From Takakia lepidozioides (taxonomy: Eukaryota > Streptophyta > Takakiopsida > Takakiales > Takakiaceae): a stretch of DNA of 60,000 nucleotides. The stretch is from positions 18,726,001-18,786,000 of the forward strand of contig CM060731.1 in assembly GCA_030704615.1 (NCBI GenBank), given 5' to 3'. The translations under genes and the position numbers were made by a program. This document shows positions 1 to 12,100 of the stretch, piece by piece. The stretch's first letter is position 1; every line of letters begins with the position of its first letter. The notes below the pieces were generated by a model that was given only the letters and a program-made list of their open reading frames with translations, was not told the DNA's origin and searched no databases.

Positions 1-5
1 GCTGG

Positions 6-79
6 GTAGGGCCGATTCTGCCCTGTAAGCGGCCCTTGGGCGAGCCCTATGGCCGCGCACATGGCCGAATCGGCCCTAC
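6..79. repeat. Palindrome outside the left terminal repeat
   Basis: GTAGGGCCGATTC at 6-18 is exactly inverted at 67-79, with a 48-bp loop. Its core GCCGATTCTGCC recurs in the 3' palindrome at 2741-2769 and, as GCCATTCTGCC, beside copy 2 at 55430-55516. It may be a recombinase-binding site; that role is inference. Confidence 0.7.
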
Positions 80-97
80 ACGACCCTTTCACTGGCA

Positions 98-121
98 TTA
101 AAAGTTGGTAGGGCGTATTCG
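98..121 (+). repeat. Left inverted terminal repeat of recombinase element 1
   Basis: Matches the reverse complement of 2795-2818 at 22 of 24 positions. Both begin TTAAAAG followed by a two-base difference and GGTAGGGCGTATTCG. It lies 147 bp before the likely recombinase start codon. Confidence 0.8.
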
Positions 122-244
122 TACGTATTATACTGGATTCTACTATTTCCATCTTGCTCACTTCTACGGTGGTTTCATTGTTGTTGCGTGTAGTTGCTAC
201 GTGTAAGTAGTTGTTGCGTTGATGTTATGTATTTCTGCTTCGTG

Positions 245-2447
245 ATGGAGAGCCCGTGGCGTGGAGTTCTAGGAAATATTTCCAATGTGCCTCAGACGAC
301 ATCAGGTGGTAATCTGAAGAAAGCGCGTCTATATGCTGCAGATTCGCAAGTGCCGAATTCATCTTTTTCAGATCCTGTTGCACAAAAAAATGACGACGAA
401 GAAGATGAGCTCGATTTGGCTTTTTCTACGTACCAGTCTGATACAGGAGTTGCTTCTTACGACGATCCAGCTTTTGAAGATATGTTCAGTGTTGTCGATA
501 ATGGATTTGTTGATGCAGATGGTAATTCAGTTCCTGTAAGTCAAGACATTCTTGATTTCAGTTGGTGGCAATGAAGGCATTCTCAGTCACCCTGCAATGC
601 CACATTCCAATCAAACAATACTGAAATGGGAATTTGTGATCTTGATGCTGAACCGGATTGGTTAACAAATGGCACTCACGCTTTCAGCGCCGCTGCTGAA
701 AATATTTTCATGCAAGAACCGATCAATGATGGCGTTCAGAATGCCGATTCTGCTAGTGCTTCAAGCGCGGAGACAATGGCAAAAGAATTCGACCTACTCC
801 GACGTGGATTTCGGCAGCTTGACAAAGAAGAGGTCGAGGAATTGAAGAAGGGAGGGCCACGAAAATCACTGTATATGGAGCGCTGGGGGAGGAACCGGTT
901 TGGAGACTGGAGGAAGGTCACCGGTGGTCTTTGCATGGACTCAATTGAAGAAATGTTTGTGCATCGCCTGCCGGAACTTGTGGAGATGCTTTCTCAGTTT
1001 ATGTTGGAGGTGCAACGCAAAGACGGGAAACTTTATCCCGGTGAAACCCTGGTTACACTATTGCGCGCTATTGGACGGATTATTAGGGGGAAATTGGAGG
1101 CCGATTCTGTCAGGACTAGTGAAGTGGCAGAGAAGTTCGTGATCATCGACGATCCTCGTTTTAAAAAAATGTGCATATCTTGCTTAATTGCTGTGAAGAG
1201 GTCTGTGAGAGCGGGAATAGGCCGTAAGAGAAAAATTACCTCTCCTCTTACCTACGAGATGGGACAGCAAATATTAGTGTTGCCAATGATGTGCAGAACT
1301 GACAGAAGGGGATGTGTGCTGCGTGTAGCATATTACGTGATACACAATTTCTGTGTACGTGCACAAACTGAATTGTACAACATAATGGATTGTGATTTTT
1401 CCATTTGCCAGGACAATATCAATGGGAAGCATGTCAGGTTCGACGAGAGGGATACGAAGAATCACTTGTAAAGTTGATTTGCTGCACTGCCAGCCAGAAA
1501 AAATGAGGCGATCAGTAACTTGTAATCATCCAAATCTCGTTGAGACCTTCGAGACATATATGTCTCATTGGCCGAAGTGGAATGAAAAGGATCTTGATCC
1601 GCCTCATCCTTTTTTTCTGCGAGCAATTAATGATAATCTCAACCTCACAGAGCCTGACGTCTGGTACGCAAAGAAAAGAGTGGGTGTAAAGATGATCGCA
1701 AAATGGCTGAAAATGATGGTAGCTGCTCTTCCTGGGGCGCATGATGGTAACTATACCAACAAGAGTGCACGGGTGACTACTATATGTCGATTTAATGCAA
1801 TGGGAGTTCCTCCAGAACTGGGGATGAGAATGACAGGCCACACCTCTAGGGAGGGTTACATGCGTTATGACATAGATCACGACGGAATAATCATGCGTGC
1901 GCTCCAAAATGTTGCTTCTGCAGTGCCAGGTACTGGTGGAGATGTGTCGTGGGAGGCAGCACTAAAATATGAAAAAGATCGTTACAAGAAGCTTCAGGGA
2001 TTTGCTATAACCGATGGCTCATCAACTAGTGCACCTGAATGTCTGGATTCGGTTTCTGGTGATCACTTGGCGAATGTGCCATCGTCGGTTTCTGCATCGA
2101 AGGAAGTTTGCGCTTCGAAGATATCTGCAGCATTGGCCGATTCTGTTGGAGTATCGAATTCTAAGGCCCTTGTTGTTCGTGCTCCTAATGAGCTCTCGCG
2201 CTTGAGTGATGATGATTTTTGGGAGGACAAGGGGGTTCTCAATGAGGTGAGTGAAATGATGCGCTCTCATGGAGCTCTGCGTCCAGGACCTACTTACAAT
2301 GTGTCGAACACTCGCACGATTGGAAGTACTATCTTTCAAGGGAATTTGACGAATTGCACCATTCAGTTGACTGTGCCGGATGCAGCTACTGCAGCTTCGA
2401 TTCTTTCTGGCGCTACGGGAGCTCCAAGTGATCCTGGTTCTGCGTAG
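245..2447 (+). pseudogene. Tyrosine recombinase (integrase fold), copy 1, with one stop and one frameshift
   Basis: Encodes a protein related to tyrosine (phage-integrase-type) recombinases, which cut and rejoin DNA through a catalytic tyrosine. Visible in order: an acidic N-terminus; a helical core-binding region around 'YPGETLVTLLRAIGRIIRG'; then catalytic-domain motifs. These are the first arginine in 'CVRAQTELYN', a lysine in the turn 'RFDERDTKNH', a KxxR box ('NKSAR') where most families have HxxR, GH in 'MTGHTSREG', and the tyrosine nine residues later in 'YMRYD'. The reading frame is broken twice. A TGA at 572-574 separates two segments in the same frame, and an extra TTGT near 1469-1472, judged against copy 2 at 53080-55312, shifts the frame so the rest continues from about 1473 to 2447. 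The C-terminus has a DDFWED motif also seen in copy 2. Family: Crypton/DUF3504-like by inference. Confidence 0.6.
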
Positions 2448-2740
2448 TTTTAGATTCGGATTCACATTGAATCGATCATGCAAATCATTCTTGTTAGCAC
2501 TAGTGCTCCATTGATGCTGGATCCCGGTAGTTTGTAGATTAGATACATTTTTACAGCAATAATCAACCAGGAGCAGATTCACATTGAATCAATTTTGTAC
2601 AAAATTTCTCATTGAATTTCTGCGCTGCGTGCTTGCTTTCTCCGCCATTTTCTAAATTGAAACCGTAGCTGGATGGAGAAGCGACGTATGTCTCCCCGTA
2701 TGAGAATTATATGGTGTATTTATACGGTGCAGATTCTGTG

Positions 2741-2769
2741 GCAGAATCGGCAGTAGTGGCCGATTCTGC
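2741..2769. repeat. Palindrome inside the right terminal repeat
   Basis: GCAGAATCGGC at 2741-2751 and GCCGATTCTGC at 2759-2769 form a perfect 11-bp stem with a 7-bp loop. The arms are the same motif as in the left palindrome. Confidence 0.8.
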
Positions 2770-2794
2770 ACACCAATTACGCCGGGAAAGGGCC

Positions 2795-2818
2795 CGAATA
2801 CGCCCTACCTGCTTTTAA
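2795..2818 (-). repeat. Right inverted terminal repeat of recombinase element 1
   Basis: Reverse complement of the left repeat at 98-121 with two mismatches. It is followed outside by TGCGCTGTCGCTCCCAGG, a sequence that recurs near 45607. Confidence 0.8.
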
Positions 2819-2853
2819 CGTGCGCTGTCGCTCCCAGGTGTTTCCCTTTAGAA

Positions 2854-2856
<3 letters not shown>

Positions 2857-2889
<33 letters not shown>
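2857..2889. repeat. (TA)n microsatellite
   Basis: Uninterrupted alternating TA run between the recombinase element and the TFIIIC gene. Confidence 0.9.
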
Positions 2890-2891
<2 letters not shown>

Positions 2892-3192
2892 TTTAGATAT
2901 TTCCAGATTATGTAGAATAATATCCCCTCCTGTTTGTTCGACTCAATCGTTCAAGGTACAACGAGCAGGAAACGAAACGAACTGCTCTGAACTTGGACGA
3001 TCGCTAAAGCACCGTCTGTCCGACCCGACGAACGTTTGGATCCGGGGTTTGGTTTGTGAAGTGTAGCGATTTCTACACGAGAGTGCGGTAGATTAGATTC
3101 TTGAATGCGGTAGTCTTGAGGATGCCCTCTGCTCAGATTTCGAAGATAAGTAAGGGCAATTGGCTCTGAAAGCAAGCTTGCTAACGCAAAGG

Positions 3193-6100
3193 ATGCAGGG
3201 GAATCAGCACCGGGTCACTTTCTCTCTTCCTCCTGAGGGAGAATACTTCCAGGAAAAAGCGGAGATCGGTCCAGATGAGAGGAATCTGCCTCACAGAAAG
3301 CGGAGCTTCACACAGTTGCTGATGGAAAACCCTAAAGATGCAGATTCCATGGCCTTAGATGAGATGGACGCAACGTATGTTGATTAAATTCCTGCATGAT
3401 CTCTGATACCTTTGTCATTTCCAATTGAAATTTTCTAGGTTGGTGTATTGATATTCGTTCTATCAGTAGTTCTGTTATTGCATATGGCGTCGGGAGGATG
3501 CATCGTGCAAACTTGTAGGGGGTAGAAATTTTTAATGCATAGCAAGTAGAGGCTAACGTTTGAAATGAACACGAGCAAGTGGAATTGCCATTATGATAAA
3601 ATTGAGAGGGAAAACAGAGACGACTCCGGCCAGCGAATATACCGAAATTTTATTTGGAGTTCTGCTTTCAATGCAGGGATGATGATGGGGAGAGCGTTGA
3701 GCTTGAGGAAGATAATTGTGACGGGGATTCCATTCACGAAGAGTTAGAGCAGAGTGAGGCAGAGGGATTGGGAGGCAGCGAGAGAGAAGAGGAGGACGAG
3801 AGACACCATGAAGGAGACGCGGAGGTGGACGTGGAGGGAGATGATTATGAGGAGTACGAGCTCTTGTTCGAGGGGGAGATGGATCCCTTGACGTTTGCAG
3901 AGGAGGATGAAAGTGGAAAGCTGCCTTACGAGCAGTTCCAGCGGCTGGAATACGAGGCACTTGCTGCACGCAAGCGGAAAGCATTGGCCGCACAATCGTA
4001 AGTTTCTTTCTTATCCAAATTTTCTGTACCTTCCTTTATGCTGCACTCCTTAGGCATGATGTTGTGTGTGTGAGAGAGGAGGGAAGAAGAAAGAAAGAAA
4101 GAAAGAAAAACTACACAATGTCGGAGGGTCCCAGTGAGAGATAGAAGTAAAGAAAGAATTAACTTTATGACATCCTGAGTCCCCTGAGGGCTCATGGGAC
4201 AAAGTGGAAAGATAAGAACTGCATCTGAGGGAAGACAAAGTGACTTCTCTCAGCTCATCTGAAACACCAGGGTTTTAGGATAAGGGGTTGGATGGAGTCT
4301 GTTTGTATGTCTGATGGTAATGGAGTGACTTGTGTACACTGCTGTTGCTTCTCAATTGTGGGAGTACTTACAGTTTAAATAATGGCATGCCACTTCTTCA
4401 ATACATCAATACCATCATTTCAGGAAATGACCTCTCACATGGCAGAAAAAATATTCAAAGCTCTGGGTATTGTATTGGCACGGTCTGATCTCCTGGTTCC
4501 TTTCTTCTTTCTGTTAGGGCAGAGAGTGCACAGGCAAAGAAGGCCAAGCAGCAAGATGTATTTGGGGCAAGTGTGGATGACATCTGGAATGCTGCAGGCT
4601 TTGGATCTAATCGCCGGCGCCGAAGAGAGGTCCGTGAATCTTACGAGGGAAGAAAGAAGAAAGAAATAATCTTTATAATGACCACACACCTGAGAGAGAG
4701 AGAATGTCGTCATAAGATGTTGGTTGCTGTAGTCTTGTGGCCATAGACCCCACGCCCAGTTTGGGCTGAACAATGTGGAATATGAACTCTCCTGGATGCT
4801 GTTGTCGAATTTCAGCCAACCAGTCTGTATGAGACTCCACTCAATATTAGCACAGTGATTACCGACAGCTGTTGGCACTCCCGACAAATGGAATTGAGTA
4901 TTGATGCTTGTACTGCTGTCGATTGAATACCATGAGGTTGCTGCTGTAGCTCACTGGCTGGTGTGGACTATGTGCCAGTCAAAAGAGTTCAAGAGAAAAG
5001 TGCAGGAAAGAGGAAGAGATTCTTGATTCCACAGAAGCTCAAAAGCGCAGAAAGAGAGATGGAGAGATTGCCATGTTTAGTCAATCAGCTCCTTTCTTGC
5101 CATGGTCATTTGTATTTGATGGGCTCACGATTGTCTGGCATCCTGCTTCATTGAAGTTGATGGACTCCTTCTGTTTGGCAGCCAAAGAAGAGAGGCAGAA
5201 AGAAACTTCCTCCAGGTGCGTCAAGACTGACACCTGAGGTTACCAGGAAACTTGGGGAAGCAAATCTTCTGTATGCCAGCGGCCGATTTGATGAGGTGCA
5301 CCTTGAGTTTCATATGCCTTAAACTTATACACAGTTAGAGAATGTACTCATAGATGACGTTTGCAATGCCCTGTTGCTTGCCATAGACCCTGTGCCTAGT
5401 TTGGGCGAAAGAGAGATTGTACTCATAAGACATTGTTTGCAGTAGCCTTGTGGCCATTGACCCCGCGCCCAGTTTGAGCGGGAACAAAAGGGACAGAACC
5501 TACCTCTGTCAGGGGCTGACGTTGGTAGTAAGACTTACCTTCATATATAGAATTAATCCGGGTTTTCCAGATATCCTCTAGAAATCCCTTCACACAAGCA
5601 TCAATCTGCTGTGTGTGATTTGCCCAAAAACTAGGCCTCAGGAGGGCCTGGGCTTTTGGCTCAGCCTCGAGACTTTCAAAGTTGGTAAACAGGGGTACAG
5701 GCACAATTCCCTTGATAGATTTGAAGAGAGCGTCTCTTTGGTGAGAGAACCCCGGACAGTGTATCAGAAAATGAATACTGTCTTCAGATTGCCCACACAA
5801 CGGGCAATTGCACTCTCCCTTTCCTCTCTGCTTCTGTTTGCTGTTCAAAGGTAGGCTTCCTGCCCTGAGTTTAAATTTCAGTCTAGTGCCGAGAGTGGGT
5901 AGACCCTTGAGGTCATCCAAGATGTCCTCCCTCATGTCACTGACTGGAAACAAGTTCAGGGAAGTTTTCTGCCTAACTTCATTTTCATCAGACAATCTCA
6001 TGGCAACAGACATGGCTTTGGACACTACAGCCTCTAAGTCAGATTGGACATATGTTGCAGCTGACCCCACCATCTGACCTTGAATTCATCTCGTTGGGAG

Positions 6101-9100
6101 CTTAAGGACGGAATGCCAAACTCACCCCGAACAGCCACATTGGCTGTTTTGGAGCATGCTGACATACACTCCTTAAGCACCTCCACTTGAATGGATTCTA
6201 GAGACTTAGCCTGGTTGGAGTTATGATGTTGATCAAGTTCTTTTGTGTAGTCCTATGTGCAAAATAAAAAAATTCATCCTACATATGATAATCTTGTGCC
6301 ACCTACATTCTATATAAGGCTCTTACTTATGGTACATTGCAGGCACTGGAGCTACTAAAGGAGGTGGTACGGATAGCTCCAAATGTGGCAGATTCATACC
6401 ACACACTGGGCCTCTTGTATGATGCCAAGGGTGACCGCAAGAAGGCTCTTAACTTCTACATGATTGCCGCCCATCTCACACCCAAGGATGTTGTGCTATG
6501 GAAACGCTTGGCTTCCTGGTCAATGTAATATGTTTTCCTGACTTTGCGCTTCCACTCTACATTGGTTTGTTGAGGAACATTCTATTCTTTCTATATGATG
6601 TGTAAAAATGTGAAGCTTGCACAGATTGATAGTGACGTGGACTATGACTGGTTCAGGGAACAAGGAAATTCAGGACAGGTGATATATTGCTTGACAAAAG
6701 CAATAAAAGCAGATCCCACTGATGAGGATGCCAAGTGGGACCGCGCCTCTCTGTATGCAGAGCTACAGGACTATCAAAAGGCTGCAGAGTCTTTTGAGCA
6801 AATCCTAACACTGCGTCCCAGTGATGTTGAGGTGTGCAAAATGGTTGCCAAGGTAGGGGCTTATATCTCTTTTTCACTCCCTCAATTCTAGATTGGGGTG
6901 CCAAGTCCTAAACAGTGAATTTGTTTGACAACTGGACATATGCATGCCACCAAAATCACCTCAACTGATGCTGGAAACTTGAAACCCTTTGCAAGTTTAC
7001 TGGACATCTCAAAAAGTTTGGGTGTTGTTGTGTGTCCAATCAGATGCAACACAAGGACGGGCAGTGTGAACGGGCCACACAGGTGCTGGAAAGATTGATT
7101 GATGAGCATCCAAGGGAGGCGGATTTGACAGCTGTCAACCTTCTAGCAGAGCTGCATATGGATAACGGTGCCTTTGTGGCAGCAATTTCCCGGATTGAGG
7201 GGGCGCGTGTTCTCTATTGTGCTGACCAACACCTTCCCCTTGACCTTGCTGTGAAAGCTGGCATTTGCTATGCGTATATGGGGAATTTGGATGATGCTGA
7301 GGTGGCTTCCTTTCTATCCTGTTCCAATTATACTGACCAGAATGCAATAGGTGCTCCATCAACTTTGAATTGATTGAGTCGGATAGCAGTTTGACTCTAT
7401 CTTTTAGCCTTCAGACATGAAAGAAAGTGTGCCACTTCAAAATCAGTTGGCTATGAGACTGAGTTTGGTGGTACATTTGTATCAGTGTTTTAGGAATGTA
7501 ACAGCATAAATGAGCTTGGCTAAAGACACAGTTAGAAGGCTCAGGGTTAGGCCTTTGGATAGTAAGCAGCGAACACCAAGGGGTATTCTCAGAGCAAAGG
7601 GGAATCCTCGGGGAAACCTGATGTGAGTCTCCAGGGGGAAGCCACAGGCCTGATCTTGAGAAGCAAGATTGAGGGCATAGCATGCTGTGAAGTAGAGTAC
7701 TCCTGGGCAAGTGCAAGAAGAGGATTCAAGGTTACATGGTTGACTTGCTCATACATTGATGTAGGGTCTGGTTTTACTATATGAAGACTGCGCCATCCTA
7801 AGTTCTCAAACACATTAAGTTGTTTAATTTGAAATGACTTTGGCAGAGAAATTTTGACGGGCTAAGTAAGGAGAGTGTGGATGAAATTGCGGATTTGGTG
7901 CTGGAAGTGGGTGATGCATACCTGGCGCTTGGAGAACACAGGCACGCCCTCCGCTTTTATCAGAAGCTTGATGGCAACAAGGCCTTTGACAATGTAGATC
8001 CCATTCTCTCTCTTTTTTCCTTCAACTGACTCCAGTCCATCCAGACTGGCAAGCACAGTCAACGTTTACACCTCTTTTCCTTTAAGAAGAGAGCTTGAGA
8101 GTCTTCTGGGTCTCATGAACACCACCTGTTAGCTTCACGCCTTGAGGCCTTAGGTGATTAGTGGATATATCTCAATGCCGGATGTCCTGAAACTGTCACT
8201 GCTGCTTGTTGTTTCACAGCACTCTACATCACTCTTGATATTCTGTATATGCAGTCATTCATCAGTCATATGTCTGTAAACCTGTTGCGCAAACAGTTGA
8301 AATTGAGGGGAAAGCAAAAGAGAGACTAGTTCTACTTGTTTTCGATGATGACAAGTAATGTGGCAAGCCTTTTTACCTGCACATGATCCCTCTTCTTTAT
8401 CCACCTGCCTTTTTAGGGTGTCGCTCTGTTTCACTCCAGCAGACAGGATTGTGAAAACATGTATCAAAGGGGTAGAGTTTCAATTGTGATGCCAGAGGGA
8501 TGTGTAACTATCTAAGAATCTCTTCTGGTACACATGGAGGGCAGGTACTGTTGTGGCTAAAGGTGGCTCAATGTTACATTTCAATAAAGGCAGATGCAGA
8601 TGCGATTTGTGTTTACCTTCAGGGTATGCCCCCCATCTACTTCACTGGCTCTCTCTCTCTCCCTTTAGGGAACGGCATGAGTACATTCTCTGTCTTGTTT
8701 CAAAACTCGATGCAGAGCCTAAGCCCTGGCCCTGTTCTAATAGCTGGGCAGCTCACACACAGTAGATTGATGCTTGTGTGTAGGGCTTTCTAGAGGAAAT
8801 CTGGAAAGCCTGAACCAATTGCATAAACCAAGGTGAGTCCCACTACTGGTGTGAGCCCCTCACCAAGGTTTGTTCAGCCCAAACTGGGCCGCAGAGTCCA
8901 TGGCGGCTACAGCCACAAGGCTCCAGTCTGTAGGCTATTGCTGTGTGGGCACTTCCCTTTGTTTAGAAGGTAAGCTTCACTACTGAAGCATTGTCCTACT
9001 TCCTCCTTCCAGGAAACGAATTTTGATGTGGCATGGCATTGATGCTGGGGTTGGCACAGTGGTGAAGGAGATGCCCGAACATGTTGATGCACGTCTTACT

Positions 9101-12100
9101 CTTGCCTCTCTACTCTGTGATTCTGGCCGAGTTGATGAGGCTGTGGATTTGCTTGTCCCTCCAGGTTCAGGTTCCCTCGAGCCTTTCCTTCACATGGTCA
9201 TTCATCCTTGTATCTGTATGTCCTCAGCATACAGGGCATGGAGCCGTTTTCATATCTTTTGTGTGGATATATTTGTGTATGTACTATGGATTTATGAGAT
9301 CTGAGGGCCTCCTTGCAACCCAAATTAAATCCGTCATTTCAGTTGGCCTGAGAAAGAATTGTGGAGGTGTGACCTTTCGGTTAATGTCAAAGCAAAGCAG
9401 TGGTAAATGTCACAATTTCTGTCCCTCTGACGGTCAGGAGAACTGCCTTGGAACATCAAGATCTATCTGCCATAGAACATTCCTGATTGTGTCAAGCTGC
9501 AAATAGTTAGCTGTCATCTAGATATGGTTAGGACATTATCTTGATACTTCAGTACGTCTTTAGATGTGTGTGCATGTTTGTGTGGACTTATTTACAGTTC
9601 AAGGCTTTGTATAGTGGCTCTCCTTGATTGTGCATATTGGTGGGCCTATGTATGCCAGTGAAAGTAATCATACCTGCAGGGTTGTCATTATGGTAGGTTA
9701 GCCGAGACTTCTCTGTTTTTATGAGCAGTGGTGGGTGTAAAATAGAGGGCACAGCTGCTTCTACTGAAATTCAGCAAGAGGAACAGCCATGGTGGCAGAA
9801 GGGGAAGGTGAAGACCAAACTAGCTCAAATATACTATTCACAGAATCGACTTGGCTCCTTTGTGGATACAATTTTACCCAGCATTCAAGAATCTCTGTAC
9901 ATTGAATCTCTCAATCAGAAGGTGATCTTCTCCCTTCCACTTCTCTCAGAACAGACTTTCAACAAGGGTCATTTTTGTTGACCTTCCGAAAGGGATTTTC
10001 TGAGCGTTGTTCTTTCTGGAAGTCACCAGATCTTCTTATGGATGAAAGCATTGGGGCCATTCTTGTCCATTCAGCATCTGTAACCTGCATTTTTGAGATG
10101 GTCTTTCTTTGTATGCTTGGAACCAGTCGGGGTGAAAGTAATTACTGGAGCACAAGGACTCTTACCAGAGCTTAGATACTTCAACATTGGAAAGCTTACA
10201 CTGTTTAAGCATTTACTTTCTTGGTAAGGGTTAGACCCTTTTTCTAAAGAACCTTGTTTTTCTGCTTTTCTGAGAGAATGAGCAACAACATCTAATCAAC
10301 TGGAGACAATCCTCATGGTAAAAAGCACTTAGACGTAGATGTTTTGGGCTCCACGATTTGAGGTGAGGGGAAGGGGGGGGGGACTTATCTCCTTGTCTGC
10401 TTCTCCAATGTGTGCCTGACACAAACGAAATTCATCTGGGCTGTTGGAGCAGGTGAAAAGCAAGAAGCGCTTGCACAAGAGTGTGTTATCTGCAAGAGTG
10501 CAATGGTTGGAACAGAATCGAGTGGACCAAGTGTTTCATAGCTTCCGCCCAGTGTTGTCCCGCACAGACATGTAAAATTCATTTGTATTCAAGTGTAGAT
10601 CTTTTGACTGTCAGAATACTTGAGTGAATGTCATAAATTCATCTGCCTCTGCAAAATTTGTCACCTTTCTTTATACATGTTCTCGTTAAGTACGTAGGCA
10701 TTCACAGGAGATTCAATCTTTTGGTTGTCGTTGCTGACTTCGATGCAAAAACCTGGAGGAGTTTTCATGCATCCTGGCCTACTACTCACAATGAACTCAC
10801 CCGACAAATGTCAAAGACACAATTCTTCTTAATGAAGGTCATAGCTTCAGCTGTCTGAGATTGCAAGGTGGGGGGTGGGCACTGAAGGGCCAAAGCATCG
10901 AGGGCAAGGAAACGGCTGGCAAAGCTGGCTGCTGATAAGGAGGAAAAAAAAGCTGCAGTGTTGGCTGCTGGGCGTGAATGGGAGAGTGACGAAGAATCCG
11001 ATGAAGCAGCACCGGTTATAATTTTCTCTTTTATTCTCTCCACGAAGCAATGCTGAACATTGTTGTTGTATCTGCAATTGAATTCGATGAAACGATGGAC
11101 AACTTGTCAACAAGTTCCTGAAAGTTTTTTCAATGTGGGCAGGAGGTGGAATTGAAGGTTGCGCCGCTGCCGGATTTATTGAAGGATGAGGAGCACTTCC
11201 AACTTTTGCTTCAGGTTCATCAACAACTTTCTTTCACGATTCTGCCTTTGGGTGGCTATGTTGTAGTAACTTCTATACGCCTGATATCACAGGTAAGGTT
11301 TAATTGTCAAGGCCACATTAGGATGGGTACTGGCCTGGAGTACCTTGTTGAAGCTAAATACCATTTTGGCGTACTCATAAGATATGATGCAACCTTCTGT
11401 GCTCCCAGCGAAATGGTAGCCTGTCTGCCTGTATGTACTCTCTATTCACAAAGGTCGCAATCTTTACACCATGATGTTATGAGAGTTACTTGAGAATTTG
11501 ACATGTGATTGCAGATCTGCAAGTCGTTGGCTTTGTTGAAGAGATACTGGGAAGCCCTTGAGATTGTGCACCATACTTTGCAAGTGGCCCACAATCTTGG
11601 CAAGCCCAAGTGTGATGAGCTTAGGGCCCTTGGAGCACGTAAGTGATATTGTCTGCCTGAAGTTGCCAGATACTGTTGTATTGTCATCCTGTTGACAGTT
11701 GACTAGAATTTGGAGGTATTGGCTTCAAGTGTGGCCAGCGCTGCTTCTGGTGAGACTCCGGTTGAGAAGTCATGCCAATTGACTGGTGTCCTATGCTGTT
11801 TGCTGGATATCAGAAATTGCATACAAGACAAGGGACAGCAAGTATGGATACGACTGTGTGCGGTACATGGTGCAACAACGGCCCTACAGCTTTAGCATGT
11901 GGAATTGTTACTACCAAGTGGTCTCCCGGTAACCTGTCTGTCTTATATCTATTATTCATCAGGATGGCTCTCTTGTTCTTCAGTTCTCTTTTGGCTCAGG
12001 GTAGGTGTAAGTGAGGAAGAGTGGCAGGTTTAGTTGTGGTCTGATCTATGCATAGTGAAGTATAGATGCGGAGGGAGGTAAAGATTGCATCACATGTAAT

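Larger units (their letters stand above)
6..2818 (+). mobile_element. Tyrosine-recombinase DNA transposon, copy 1 (Crypton-like)
   Basis: A recombinase coding region (245-2447) lies between near-identical inverted repeats at 98-121 and 2795-2818 (22 of 24 positions match; shared core GGTAGGGCGTATTCG). Separate palindromes sit at 6-79 and 2741-2769. The left palindrome is outside the left inverted repeat while the right palindrome is inside the right one, so the true left boundary may lie outside the window; I see no convincing target duplication. Tyrosine-recombinase transposons of the Crypton group usually lack long inverted repeats, so this arrangement is notable. The right end stops about 375 bp before the start codon of the TFIIIC gene, within its likely promoter region. 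Confidence 0.6.

Noticed and set aside
535-562. Mini-intron removing the region before the TGA in recombinase copy 1
   Set aside because: GTAAGT...TTTCAG is present but only 26 bp, too short for splicing, and removal leads to another stop in the new frame.
4963-5154. Extra TFIIIC exon between exons 3 and 4
   Set aside because: Exon 3 (ending 4629) joins exon 4 (5182) in phase 0 and gives the expected RRRRRE-PKKRGRKK sequence; the frame between adds nothing conserved.
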